Numbered from the stretch's first letter, positions 32,320 through 49,726 are shown. The stretch: 64,000 nucleotides of DNA from Pomphorhynchus laevis (GCA_012934845.2 WNNJ02003003.1:62001-126000), one strand, 5' to 3'. Notes: generated by a model not told the origin, from the sequence alone. A program made the numbers and translations.

Positions 32320-32520
32320 TTGTGCTCCGAGAGCCAATTAGCTTCAGCTTTATAATAGTAGACGTTTCCAAAAACCAAAGTTCGATTAATAACAAGGCAG
32401 ACTTCGTTATTACTCCTAGTCGAGCTGTAGGACCATGGCATCACTCATCAGTAGGATAAACAACCATCAGTCGTTTTGGATGCCTTGTGATATATTTAAA
32501 AGGTATCTCCTGTGAGAAAA
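32320..32520 (+). mobile_element. tRNA-like SINE, plus orientation
   Basis: TTAGCTTCAGC (A-box-like) is followed about 40 bp on by AAGTTCGATTA (B-box-like), then a body with GGCAGACTTCGTTATTACTC and CATCAGTCGTTTTGG, ending in GGTATCTCC. An inverted relative lies at 32,620-32,810 (about 80% identical). tRNA origin is inferred from box order and spacing. Confidence 0.5.
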
Positions 32521-32619
32521 GCAAGCAGCGACATCAATTAAAATTCCTGCGGAATAAAATTAGTATGATTCAGATAGCACGTTGTTAGTTTAAAGAGGCT
32601 ATACCCATGCTATAAAGTT

Positions 32620-32810
32620 AGCAAATTCTCGGAGATGCCTTTTAAATATATCAAAAGGCAGCCGAAACGACTGATGGTAATTCACTCTAATGATGAGTGC
32701 TGCCGGTTATCATCAGCTCGTCTGGGAGTAATAACGAAGTCTGCCATGCTGGTAATCGAACTCCAGTTTCTGGCAACATCTACGATTTTCCCTTGCACGA
32801 AGGCATAAAC
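32620..32810 (-). mobile_element. tRNA-like SINE, minus orientation
   Basis: Read on the minus strand it contains CTGG-AGTTCGATTA-CCAG, a T-arm-like hairpin with the B-box, then GGCAGACTTCGTTATTACTC and ACCATCAGTCGTTTCGG, matching the plus-strand copy at 32,320-32,520. The two copies face each other tail to tail across about 100 bp. Confidence 0.5.
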
Positions 32811-32922
32811 ATTAGTCAGCACGTATATATCTTAATCAGACAAAGAAATAGAACCGAATTATTCTCGCAATATTCAAAATAGCTACGTATGCCCAGTCAT
32901 CTTGTGACAACAAACTTTAAAA

Positions 32923-32964
32923 ACGGCAGACGCGTTTCGCGCTAACGGAGCTCATCAATACCGT
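32923..32964 (-). ncRNA. Hammerhead ribozyme, PLE type, near-complete
   Basis: Minus strand: ACGGTA (stem I), TTGATGA (C3 changed to T), GCTCCGTTAGCGC (stem II with one mismatch), GAAA, a minimal AC/GT stem III, the GTC triplet, then TGCCGT, which pairs with ACGGTA over six positions (one G-U). The GATGAGCTCCGTTAG...GCGAAACGCGTC wording is typical of PLE hammerheads. No PLE ORF adjoins it, so it is a solitary terminal-repeat remnant. Confidence 0.6.
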
Positions 32965-33390
32965 GATTACAATAATGACCATAAGCGCCTTAGACACTTA
33001 TGTATCATTAACCATAGGTACTTTAACACACGCTTAAACAGTGTTTAAATCTCGAAAAACAGAACTACCCTTAATCTAAATCATCAGAATTTAGCATGAG
33101 CTCTGTACATGGCAGTGCGTATTGCAGTTTAACCATGCATCAGGCATTTCCTTTTAATAAGAATGCTGTTTTACAGGGACCCCTTCAAGTATACAAATAT
33201 ATAAAATATAATTTGTTGTTACACCAGCCCTGAAACACCCAATGGTGTACTCGTAAATAAATCAGTTTTCCTCACAAGGAGGCATAAACACCAGGCAGCA
33301 TCCTATATATACTTAAAGGTATCCCTGATAACGATGATTATAGTGACACTGAAGTAGATAACAGAGCGTATTGTGTTATATTATTACCCT
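32965..33390. other. Repeat debris, no gene
   Basis: No coding region recognised. A motif GGCATAAACA...CAGCA...TATATA at about 33,270-33,310 resembles 32,800-32,835 downstream of the minus SINE, so this may be another related scrap. Confidence 0.3.
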
Positions 33391-34352
33391 TTTCAATCTG
33401 CTTTCTGTTTTAATCACTCTACTAAACTCGTTTTTCAAAACGTTTTCAGTGATCTACTTCAAGCTGCGATATAACACGTCGTAATCTCATTTGACCTACT
33501 TTCTGCTTCGTCGCCAAACGCTATTTTTGTTCACTCAAACTTCCCTTTATCTCTATTCTTCCATCTGGCACGGTATTTCATAAGGCTGTTTTATGTCCTC
33601 TTTTTATTCCTTTTTGACAACTTGTATGCTTTAACTCGTGACTAACTTTTATCTGACCCAGTATACCGATGATATTTTCTCTATTCTCACGCGCATCCTC
33701 TTTGTATTCCCGATCATACTACTTTTTTTACAAATTGTCTTATGTCTATCGCCCACCATATTTTCTCCCTTCATATAGCTCTTAATCCTGAAACGTTCAA
33801 AATCATGTAGACCATCTATTATCACCTCGACAAAACTCCACCTATTTTATCTCTTAATTCTATCATTCTCCTAATCGTTGACAATACGATTTTCTTAGGT
33901 TTCCACTTCTACAATTTCCTTTCCCTTAAATCTTTTGTTCATGACATTATTGCCTTAGCTTATTTGCGAACTCTTCCAATTATCCTATTTTACTTCTCCA
34001 ACGTATCTTAAGCTCTGCTGCTCGTGCCCCTTGCATCTCCACCGCTTCGACCATATCTTCCATAAACTTTATGGCCATATCTTGGCCCACAATTATGTTC
34101 TCTGTTCCTTGTATCTGCGATCAAGTAATTCTCACGTTCCTACGCATTCAACCAACTACGGTATCCGATCTTTTATCCTCACTGATCCACTTGCCTGGAA
34201 TGGTAAGTAGAGCAGTGTCTGTTTTTTCTCGTCGCATCCACTCTTCAAATTTGTTCCTCAAAGTTTGGTCACATTCCACTCATACGCATTTTTTACATGG
34301 GCTTGTAAAAGCGCATAGGCGCGCATTTGCGATTATAAATATACAAAAATAA
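33390..34352 (+). mobile_element. CR1/L2-group LINE, old 5'-truncated copy B
   Basis: Starts in the reverse transcriptase: the reading near 33,405 aligns with FRSNHSTE of copy E. A GSVLCPL-like block lies near 33,580 and YTDDIFSIL near 33,665. The C-terminal STNYGIRSFILTDPLAWN lies near 34,150-34,200. It ends in the family 3' hairpin tail (GCGCATAGGCGCGCATTTGC near 34,312). It has more substitutions and breaks than copy A. A further tail-like scrap is at 34,485-34,530. Confidence 0.68.
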
Positions 34353-34359
34353 TCCATTT

Positions 34360-35820
34360 GCTAAATTTTTTTACGAATAATGGCGAAAAATATGGAATTC
34401 ACATTTCATCGAAGCTAAGCGACTGTATCGGGAAATTAAGACAAAATCACAAAAAAATTATCAATGGCACTGAGATTACGACCATCCATTGCAAATGCGC
34501 ATAGGCGTATTTGCATATCTAAATAAAAATATTTCAGCAGCTCTTCAGCGTCTTCACGAAAATGTCGTTTTCAGATAAAACATGTTATGGTGTTAAAATA
34601 GGTGTAAAATAGGGCTTTCGGGTATAAAAGGACTTTTGAGTGTCAAAATTTGTGTAAAATCCGGTGTAAAATAGGACTTTTAGACACGATACAATTGTAA
34701 AATTGCGCTAATACACCTTTAACTGAAAGTTCTTATCAATGACATGGACTAATTGCTGAAGGCACTGACGTGTGCTAAGATTCTAAAATGCATGGATGGC
34801 ATCTGGCTGGAGGAGTGATGGTGTTAAAAGGGAATTCGATATGGACTTTGTTGTACAAATAAATAAACAGCACAATACACGAACGGGTACTCGTTAAATT
34901 CCATTTTATTTTCATTTAAGAAACAAAAAAATTGATGTTAGAACTTTAGTAATTGTCCTTTTTCAGGATTATGCATCCTACAAGCAATCATTCGATTTGT
35001 TATGAAAAATTATTAAGGAATTTTAGGGAAGCAAACATGCCGTCCATCATTTCCCAAATGAAATTTGTATTAGACAACATTAATTTTTCGCACACTTAGC
35101 TCGGTCATGGATCCTTAACTGTTTTTCAACGTATACTTATATTAACAAATGTTAGTAACAGATTTACTGCTCTGTAAACTTATATCTTAATGTTAGCACT
35201 TTTGACATTTTTGATTTGCCCAATCCATTTTTCAAAATAGAGTACTTGTTTGTTATGAAATACAAATTTAATTTATACATTGTATAAATTAAAATCATTC
35301 AAAATTACAAATGTTTCGGTCGTTTTTTTTAAATTAATTTGATAAAACTACAAAGTTATTGTGGTCCCCAAAAATAAAATCAGATTTGAAAACATTTTTA
35401 ATGGGCGTCACTCGTAATTGTTAAAGGTTTTAAAGTTTTTAAAATCGAAAATTATGCAAGCTTGAAAAGTCAGAAAAACAAAACACAATTTGTTAACAAG
35501 AATTTAAAAATTGTAATTCAATTTGTTATCTTCAAATTGAAACACAATTTGAAGATAACAAGATGTGTTTTTCTGATAATTCAAAAAATTTAAAAGAAGA
35601 ATAAATTTGTTTTGATTGATCCGACTTCAATATTACAAATTTCAGTTGCAGGTTTAATGGAAATTATTATTAAAAATCACTAAAATTATTTTTAGTAGCC
35701 GTACCATAAACCATGTGGTACTGGATATGTACAAGTTATTATAAATTGCGACATTCACTTACAATCACGAGAAGGACTGGCAACAATCACCACATTCAAT
35801 ATACAAAATTAGGCTATACT
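34360..35820. other. Intergenic, no gene seen
   Basis: Mostly AT-rich. Around 34,590-34,690 a loose repeat of GTGTAAAATAGG/GGACTTTT-like phrases occurs. A direct repeat of AATTTGTTATCTTCAAATTG with nearby ACACAATTTGAAGATAACAA at 35,515-35,565 forms an inverted pair. No promoter or exon could be supported. Confidence 0.4.
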
Positions 35821-35829
35821 TCAAAAATC

Positions 35830-35835
35830 TTTATT
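35830..35835 (-). terminator. AATAAA poly(A) signal of the RpS26-like gene
   Basis: Minus-strand AATAAA, about 63 bp past the stop codon, a normal distance for a short 3' UTR. Confidence 0.6.
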
Positions 35836-35897
35836 GACGAAATGAAAAATTAACATAAAAACAGTTTTCGAGGACGGATTAAAAATTCCTCTGATAA

Positions 35898-36365
35898 TTA
35901 GGCGTATGTAAACGCATTTCTTTGACTCGCCGAATTGTCCGAATATAGACCAACGACATTAGCTGTGGATTGCATAGGACGAACAGCAGCAGGATTAAAG
36001 GGCATTTGCTGCTGTTGCTGAGGGCCGTTACGCTCATTTAGTAGATTTCTGATTCGAGCACCTTGTCTTATTGGCGGATCACGAACTCTACGTTGGTCCT
36101 TCTTTCTAACTCTGACGAATTTACTGTGGATTGCACATGAAACGCAGTAGTACAATTTATAGTAAAGTTTAGGCAATGCATATCCGACATATATACTCGC
36201 AGAATTAAGATCTCGCAGTGCCGCAGACTCTACGATATTTCGAATAATGTACTTTTTGATTGCTTTATCTTTGGGCACAAGCCGACGACAATTTGTACAA
36301 TTCACCGGGCGAACATGTCCACGACCATGTTTGTTGCGTCCATTATTACGCCGTTTCTTTGTCAT
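35898..36365 (-). CDS. Ribosomal protein S26-like, with extended C-terminus
   Basis: eS26 is a small-subunit protein at the mRNA exit channel. The start [18 protein letters not shown], then [25 protein letters not shown] and [11 protein letters not shown], follow the family in order. The four zinc cysteines (CxxC at 24/27 and CxxC near 74/77) are present. The usual third cysteine in CARCVPK is Leu here. The family is normally about 115-119 aa; this is 155, with a tail containing QQQQQ and little similarity to S26. The coding part is one exon. A TTTTCAG acceptor ends 8 bp before the ATG, so a 5' UTR intron is likely and a simple retrocopy is less so. It lies between the two eEF2 genes on the same strand. 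It may be the main gene in a divergent lineage, or a paralogue. Confidence 0.85.
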   Translation of the reverse strand: MTKKRRNNGRNKHGRGHVRPVNCTNCRRLVPKDKAIKKYIIRNIVESAALRDLNSASIYVGYALPKLYYKLYYCVSCAIHSKFVRVRKKDQRRVRDPPIRQGARIRNLLNERNGPQQQQQMPFNPAAVRPMQSTANVVGLYSDNSASQRNAFTYA

Positions 36366-36379
36366 TTGGTGCTCTGAAA

Positions 36380-37455
36380 ATTAAAGACAAAAATGATAAC
36401 AGTATTTTCATATTTTAAGTTTATGATCTCCAACGTAATTTATACAAAAATGCGGATCGTCCATTTAAGGTTTATGTGGCGATTAGACGGAGTGATTTTT
36501 ATAGTTACGATACTTAAAATTTAAGAAATTGTAAAATTAATTCTGATCATATATCTATGCACATTTGATATCAATAAGAGTGGAATTAAAAATCCAATTT
36601 ACGGCTAGATAAATCACACGATTCTAATAATAAAAATCAACAATTTAGTAATGAATTAATCTTCGGTTATACAATAATTTAGTTACAGATTATTAAGAAA
36701 AATTTACAGTGAGCCAAATAGAGATTGTCGCAGTCCTCACTACTTGGGACGCTCCATGTTTTGTAAGCGGAATTCGCAAAACGGATAACTCAAGATTGAT
36801 TGAATTTTCATTGAACGGGGAACTGAGTTAATCATCATAATAGAACAGATAATTTAAACAGCCTTTACAGAATTATGTATCTATCTATCGTCATGTTCCA
36901 CATTTTTCAAAACTGCAAAATCCACTTTCACTACAAAATAATGGAATTATTAACGCTAAAAAGAAGTAGATATTTCAAATGAACGAGTACAATTTTCTGT
37001 AAAAAATTGTATTTTTCACAGAAAATCGTGAATACCAGTTCCGTCAAATAGCGCAATTATTACGATGAGAGTTAAAAATGGCAACATCAACACCAATTTA
37101 CAAAAACAGTTCACTTTTATACAACAGCAAGCCTGAAAGATTAATTTTTAATATTTTATAATCAATATTAATATTAATTTTAATTTTAATACTTTTAATA
37201 TTTACAGGGCAATAAGATGATGCCACAGAATTTTAAATTTTAAAATTTAAGATTATAAGAATTATATTATGATATTATATAATATTATATAATATAAGAA
37301 TTATAATTATTATATGAGAATTTAAAATATAAGAATTTCAAATATCTAGGCTTCAAATGATTTGCACAAACATTTTAAAATCTTTAATGCAAAATACAAA
37401 TCATACAAAATAAAATTGTTTTTTTACTCAAAAGCCTGCAAAACTGAAAACGGAC
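36380..37455. other. Region between RpS26-like and eEF2-B, no gene
   Basis: AT-rich, with no supported exon. The 5' end and promoter of the RpS26-like gene should lie within the first few hundred bases, but no core element was recognised. Short near-repeats of TATAATATTATATAATATAAG occur at about 37,270-37,310. Confidence 0.4.
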
Positions 37456-37463
37456 AGTCGAAC

Positions 37464-42745
<5,282 letters not shown>

Positions 42746-42961
42746 CTAAACGTACATTTTAAGATAAACAATTAAATGAGAGAATACAAGAGATAAATAA
42801 GTTAAAATACAGAAAGGTATAAGTTAAGACGTAAAAATTTAAAAGGTTAAAAGAAATTTAGTTTAAAAAAAGCAAAAATATAAGCATTATTTTAATTTTA
42901 TTTTTTTTTAATTTTTATACATCGAGAAAAATACATTAATGAATATATTGTTATCTCTAGC

Positions 42962-42989
42962 TTTCGGCTATGCAATAGCCCTCTTCCAG
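42962..42989 (-). ncRNA. Hammerhead-like half core (copy B)
   Basis: Identical to 14,590-14,617: CTGGAAGAG, hairpin GGCTAT-tgc-ATAGCC, GAAA on the minus strand. No cleavage triplet identified. Confidence 0.4.
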
Positions 42990-43570
42990 AGTTGGTACTT
43001 CTCTCATCGTAGCGACCGGTTCATTAGTACTATATACACATGCATTTCTGTTTCAATTTATGATGTTAATTTGTGATGTGTTTAGGATGTAAATTTCAGA
43101 GAATTTACAAAACATTAATCACATAAAAATATATGATTTTAATTACTTCCCATAGTTATTTAGATCATTACTCTTTACTGAGTTTAATTAATATTTAAGT
43201 GAGCAATTAACCGTCAAAAAATTAAATTTTAACTAGAATACAACTAAATAATTTATTATTTCAAATAAAACATTATACAACTTAGAATTACAAACTTAGA
43301 ATTTTCATCAGACAATTTTCATCTAATAGATTATTCGTTCAGAAATATTTCAGCGAATTCTCCCAGAGCATTGTGTTGTATATTCAATATAATATAGCGT
43401 ACCAATATGTCAGGTTAAAATCTGGCATGCCGCGAGTCGAGGTTATTATATATAACCAGGTGATTATCGGATAGTTTAGAATAACAATATATTGTTGATA
43501 TAACAAACCGGTAAGCAAGAATGAAAGCTAGCCGACGTTTCGCCCCTTAAGAAGGCTTTTTCAATTATTT

Positions 43571-45186
43571 TTAAATGCGCTTTTCCACATACTGGATGTT
43601 GAACAGAATAAATATATATATATCGAAAGAAATTATAATGAAATTACAATTAAACCATAATGAATTATTGTTTTTATAATAAATATAAATACAACGAAAT
43701 AATTTATTATTTTAAATAAAACATTATATATATTCATAACTTAGAATTACAAACTTCGAATATTACAAACTATTTGATAGGGCTAATAGACATTATATGT
43801 TTATTTCGATCAATTGGGGACTATATTTTCTTAAAATAATGCATTATTTTTTAATGCATATATTATTCTCAAAATAATATATATTATTTTCTCAAAAATG
43901 AAAAAATCATGTTTGTTATTCAAACGTTGGATAATATAGTGGTTGGTGATGTACATACTAAAATATAAAAATTTAAATTAGCTTTATTTAAAAATATATT
44001 TAAATTTTAATAATTAAAATTTAATATTTTTTAATTTTATCTGAATACATTAACAATTAATTTTGAATAATTTGATTTGTTTTGATTTTGTCTGGATAAA
44101 AAGTACAACTTAGGAAAATAGTATTGTGCAATATTTAACACAACATTTTATTCTAGGATGAAATTAATATGCATGGTGAGCAGTAAACAAGGAGTCGGGT
44201 AGATTAATAATTTTATATCAACGTATATGCATTCTAGCTAGATTATATCGCAATGCTAAATTAAATTTATCTTATATTTACTAATTGACTTCAAGTTAAT
44301 TGTCGACTGTGATTGTCAATTAATTAAAAATATTACTTGTATATCACAAAATACCATTATTCTATAGTAATAAAGATTTATCGAATTAAATTAATAAATT
44401 CCTATTCCGGGTTAACCTATTCAGGGTTAAGCTTCCCGATGAAGTTGTCAATAGTCATGCGGGTTTACTTTTTCATGTAAAATGTAATTGTACTGCATTC
44501 TTTTTATTGAAATACTGTCTTATTAGTATTTAACATTATTAATTATTGTAAATTATTGTTAACCATTATTAATTATTAATATTTAAATAGGTATATAATT
44601 AAAATATTCAGAACTGAACTTGTTCTGTGTTTACAGAACAAATATATACGGTAATTAGATGTGATCACTTTACCGCACAAAATGGTAAATTTCAGTTATC
44701 TTATCATGAATCTTCAAATTATTTACGAATCTTTATATTATATGAGTTTGGTTTTTTATTTCATGTATATAGCGACACTGCGCAAGAACGTAATGGTCGA
44801 ATGCCAGAGAATACGATGTGCAAGGAATTGTAACAAACACTTTTGAATTTTATGTATCTTGACAGAACTTAGGATTTAATTAATTTCATTTAAACGATGA
44901 AAATTATCTGTTTGTAGTTTAAAATAGGAATTGTTGTCTGATTTCATTTGAACAGAATGGCTAGATTTGAATATTCGGAACTGAACAGATAAAAACTTAT
45001 TTAAAAATTTATAAGAATAAATTGCCAATCAATTGGGGACTGTTGAGAAAGATTATTTTATCTTCGAATTTTTTAAATGCGCTTTTCCACATACTGGATG
45101 TTGAACAGAATAAATATATATATCGAAAGAAATTATAATGAAATTACAATTAAACCATAATGAATTATTGTTTTTATAATAAATAT
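43571..45186. repeat. Pair of 115-bp direct repeats flanking 1.4 kb
   Basis: 43,571-43,685 and 45,073-45,186 (starting TTAAATGCGCTTTTCCACAT) are the same but for 2 bp in a TA run. The left copy sits right at the end of the near-identical eEF2 tract. Also, 43,690-43,770 repeats 43,242-43,310 (AATACAACgAAATAATTTAT...). No coding region lies between. Confidence 0.9.
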
Positions 45187-45189
45187 TGT

Positions 45190-47740
45190 GAATTTTAAAT
45201 CATTTTAATTATTAAAATTTAAATTAAATTTTAAATGATACTAATGGAACCTTCATATTTTATTATGTCCTTCACCACTCTATTATCCACCGTTTGTTTT
45301 AACACATCAATATAATAATTTATAATTCATCAAAAAATAATTTTTTAATAAAAAATCATTTTAAATAAAATGATTTAAAAATTATTTAAAATTTTTATTT
45401 TTAATAAAAATCATTTTTACTGGATATCGAACACAAATTTCAAGATTGCTATTTGTATAGGTGGCACCTATACAAATATGCTAAATTTCCTGAAAGCCGA
45501 TGCTTTTCAGTTCTAATTTCAGATTTCGACCTTGCAGTCTATGCGCAAGGTCGAAATAATAAAAATTATGAAAAAATAATTGGTTAAAAAATAAAAAATC
45601 TATGAAAAAATATTTCGAAAAACAATTCGTGACAAATAGCAGTCGTAAAGATGGTAGCACAAAACAAATTATGTTAAAATCTCTACCCTCCAGAAATTTT
45701 AACTCGTAAACGTGAATGACTAACTCGTAAGTGCAAAAGCGTCCTAATTCAAAAATTAACTTAATGCGAATAAATTCCAAATTTTTATCTTGTCCGTGGG
45801 TCCATTCTAATGTTTACGATAGATCCCTGCCACAATTGTATCCGAGTTGGGGCATTACGCAGTCTTAGCGGAGCCACACATTGCCCAAATGGGTATTAGT
45901 ATTACAGCACTTGTCATATCCAGAATTAGATAACATGAAGGTCGTGGAAATCCGTCACTATCATTCGGATTCGCATATTACTTACTTCAATTTCAAAAAT
46001 AAACAATTACTAACCATTATGTCAGCAGTAGTTCAAGTGATTGTCCGACGTCTAGATATCCGCAGCGCTAACAAGACAAGCTTTCCCTCCTATATGTCTG
46101 TTTCCTAGAAATCTAGTAGCGCAATCTATAACAAAAAAAAGCAATTACATAAGAGTTGAACACGTTTCTCTATTTAAAGAAAATTCATTGTGATGGCTAT
46201 ATCAACACACTCTCATGTATGTATCTAATTCTAAATGCTCTAATTCGTGCAATCAAATGTGCTAGTCTCTTTCTAACTCAAACTTAACAAATGATAAACT
46301 CTCTCTCACTGCATAAAGTGTCACATCTTACGAGTCTTCTCTCTTATGTGTAATTTGAGAATATGCCGATACGGAAGAATTTATGAACAAATAAATGACA
46401 CAGAGAGTAACTGCGAAGAACAACGTACGCTTAACCAAAAGGATATTATTGAACATGACCGCTACATGTCTGCAAGACAGCAAAGGTCCTGTGATTAATT
46501 ATACACGTTGCACGAAGACTGGATATCATCAAGTTGAACATTTTATAATAATAATAATTTTATCCTCATTACAAAACTTATTTAATAATAAGAGAGGTGC
46601 AGAAGCACACAATGCTTCGATATCAATGTTATAAGCCACAAAAATTGCCTTACATGAGGCATTGAGGGCTTGGACACAGATGAGAGACATTTTAATTCGT
46701 GCGCCGAATTTTGTCAGACAGTTGTTCTAGCAGTTTTTTAGAAAAATTCAAGAATAATCGATTATTTCAGATAGTGCTTTAATGGCTTATCTTAGCCATT
46801 ATACTTCGAATGTAGTAGACTTTTCTAAAGAGTGACGACTCAAAACAGTCAATAAAACAATATTAAGATAGCATCCCATAAAATTTAAAAGTGATCAATA
46901 AAATAGTTCATGAACAGCGTGAACGCAAAAGTTTGATTCAGAATAATTCGTAGATATAAAATAGAAAAAACATCTACGTTATAAAATATAAATACACATT
47001 CTGATTATTACGATCATTGTCCGATATTCTCAAACAAATATACCGAACATTTTATTGTTTTACTGACTAACACGTAATATGCCTCGTTAAAACAAACAAA
47101 AAATCATAGTGAACATTAAAATTTTAAATTTTAATTTAAGAAAAGTGAATAATTAAAATATAATTGGCGATTATTCAAATAGTCAGTAGTAAAATCTGGA
47201 ATTTAGATAGGAATTACCAACCAAACGTGTAAAGCATGTGAAATAAGATTTAATAAAATAAGCTACATCAATAATATTTCAAATAATATCTCTGCCTTAA
47301 TATATATTAAAATAGTATAGTATAGCTCTTAAAATAATTATTATATTAGTTTTTAGTTCAATCCGATTCAAGATTGAACTAAAATAGCTCAATTTCAAAT
47401 ATTCATATTTCAAAAATCGGTGATTTTCCGAGAAACTTTATTTTCTTATTTGGATTTTAGTAAAATATCTTATCCGAGTTGAATAGATAGAATTAATCGA
47501 TAGAATTTTTAGACTTCATATGCATTTTGTTGTCAATTAACGCTTACCTAAAAATTAAAACATAATTTACTTGAATCAGTAAAATTTCAATTTCGGTATA
47601 AAATTTCAATTCACGTGAAATAGAGGTGTAAGCCGTTACGAGAAAGCAGACTGTCAAAATTATAATATTCAATAAATATGCAATAATCATGTTTCTGCAA
47701 GACTGAATCAGGCTACATGCGTAAATTTTAAGCATACAGA
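45190..47740. other. Intergenic, hairpins only
   Basis: No gene recognised on either strand. Three perfect inverted repeats stand out: 45,450-45,463/45,465-45,478 (14-bp arms, 1-bp spacer), 45,523-45,535/45,545-45,557 (13-bp arms) and 47,351-47,363/47,372-47,384 (13-bp arms). Confidence 0.5.
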
Positions 47741-48317
47741 AGAGTTCTTAAAGTCGGTGAGCGTTAAGTGGGCATTAACCCGTCCGTTGACAGACTTTGA
47801 AAAATAAGTGGGTATGATCAAATTTGTAAGCATGTACTACAATCCATGTACTACTCACCAGAGTACATTGTACTAAAATACCATAAAAAAATTAAACGTC
47901 GTATAATAACGACTGGAAAGTGATAACTTACGTGGATGCGGTTTGGAAGAAATATGAAAGTGTTTTTTGGAAATTTTTATGTACACGATTAAAAGCAAAC
48001 TGATTAAAAACAAACGGCAAAAATAAAAATTAGTGAATTCGGAAAATTAAATGTATTAAATGTCAAGAATGAGACTTTGTACAACGAAGGCATTATCATC
48101 AATACAGAATAAATATATTTTTAAAACAAACCGGAATAGTCCTGGTAGCAATTGTGAATCGGGTACATTTCATAACCTTAATTTAGGAATAAATTGTGGT
48201 CGACAAAAGGTCTTGATTACATAGAACCAAAATATACATGTATATCTATTTTAAAGAACGGAGGAATACTACCCTATTCTTAAATATTCTTTTATTAATT
48301 AATATTTAATTTCTATA
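47741..48317 (+). repeat. Composite dispersed repeat, copy 2 (left part)
   Basis: Matches 24,858-25,396 at roughly 90%, with an extra segment near 47,905-47,970 (GACTGGAAAGTGATAACTTA and onward). A CR1 LINE follows directly; the repeat resumes at 52,585. A 27-bp piece (AAATATATTTTTAAAACAAA...) of 48,107-48,135 recurs at 48,330-48,357, next to the CR1 start. Confidence 0.85.
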
Positions 48318-48365
48318 TATTATAATATTTTATAAATATATTTTTAAAACAAACCGGTACATGGT

Positions 48366-49655
48366 TTGTTTTTGAATTCCAGTACAATATCACATTATAT
48401 GACAAAAAATATGACAAAGAAGACCAACAAGCAAGCGAAACACAACAATACAACAAAGTCGGTTGGGTACGCAGATAATGAAGTGGCATGTGACTCTCAC
48501 GGCTGCACGATATGGACCAAAGTAAGCTTCCCCTCAGACAGTTCTCAAACAATGACGAGTCGCAATTTCTATTGTGGTTTCTGTGCAGCTCTTGCAATTG
48601 CAAATTTAAATAAGACTATTAACGATCTACGCTCACTAACCGAAGACACTGATAAACCATTACGATCAGATATCCCTTATACATGTGAAGTATTCGAGCA
48701 AGATACAATACCTTCACTAGACAATGAAATCGCCCCGATCAACATAACGGCAACATCTGATACTTCAATATTCCGGAAATCTACCCCTACTCGAGTTTGG
48801 ACACGAGGACATGCAAGATCGCGAATCGTAAAGGCAACAACCCTTGAAACTTCCTTATTTAACCTTAAATCCGATTTCCTGGATTCGTCAAATCTAGAGA
48901 ATTCCATCATTTCTCACAAGGATACACAGAAACAAACATTCCATATCACTCAGAAAACACATCCAAGGCCGGAAACAAACACAGAAGCACCACATCACAC
49001 AGCACTCCCAACTTTTTATTGTCCTCAAACAACCCATAGTCTATATAAAATGGATGGAACACTCAAACAAATGATAAATCATACCAATTCCACTGTAAAC
49101 AACACTGATAACCCCAATATACCTATTCTATCTGAGCCTAAACGACATAAACGCCGAACATTCGATCGGGATAAATGTTTCATTATTGTAAATTTAAATG
49201 AATCACCGAGTCCAAACAGTCTCATCCGGATTAAACATGATGTTGATTCAGTAAAGCAAGTTCTTTCAACTGTTCTCCCAACAGAAATATCAGTCGAACA
49301 AAATAGACAGGTAATACACCTCTTTCGCATTGGGAAGAAACAAGATGGTACCAAACCAAGGCTTTTGAAAGTTGTTGTTGATAGCCCCGAGACTAGTAAG
49401 CAAATCATCAAGAATTCCTTTAAGTTAAGGGGCTCCAGTATCAGACTTCTACCTGACCTCAGCACTGAAGATAGAAACAGATTGAAATCTGCAAGGAAAG
49501 AGCTTCAACAAAGAATTCAAAACGGTGAAAAAAATCTAATTGTGAAAAATTTTCAAGTTGTGCGGCGAAGGGTAAATACGCGATTCAGCCTCGGAATCCG
49601 TCTAACCGTTCCATCGACACTCTCCGCCGCACAGATTCGTGCATCCACCACGTAA
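48366..49655 (+). CDS. CR1 ORF1 protein
   Basis: 429 aa, uninterrupted. An N-terminal cysteine pattern CDSHGC...FYCGFC resembles the PHD/zinc region of CR1 ORF1 proteins. The C-terminal RDKCFIIVNLNESPSPNSL through VIHLFRIGKKQ, KVVVDSPE and LRGSSIRLLPDLS to NFQVVRRR is the conserved RNA-binding domain of arthropod CR1 elements. The middle is Thr/Pro/His-rich and probably disordered. It is thought to bind LINE RNA. Later in-frame Met residues could also be the start. Confidence 0.8.
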   Translation: MFLNSSTISHYMTKNMTKKTNKQAKHNNTTKSVGYADNEVACDSHGCTIWTKVSFPSDSSQTMTSRNFYCGFCAALAIANLNKTINDLRSLTEDTDKPLRSDIPYTCEVFEQDTIPSLDNEIAPINITATSDTSIFRKSTPTRVWTRGHARSRIVKATTLETSLFNLKSDFLDSSNLENSIISHKDTQKQTFHITQKTHPRPETNTEAPHHTALPTFYCPQTTHSLYKMDGTLKQMINHTNSTVNNTDNPNIPILSEPKRHKRRTFDRDKCFIIVNLNESPSPNSLIRIKHDVDSVKQVLSTVLPTEISVEQNRQVIHLFRIGKKQDGTKPRLLKVVVDSPETSKQIIKNSFKLRGSSIRLLPDLSTEDRNRLKSARKELQQRIQNGEKNLIVKNFQVVRRRVNTRFSLGIRLTVPSTLSAAQIRASTT

Positions 49656-49726
49656 ACATCAATCCAATTTCAACACCAACAGCGACACCACACCACTGCC
49701 GTTACTCTCAAAATAATATTTCCATC

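Noticed and set aside
32390-32795. The inverted pair as a DNA transposon with long terminal inverted repeats
   Set aside because: Each arm has its own tRNA-like promoter boxes, so two SINEs in opposite orientation explain it better.
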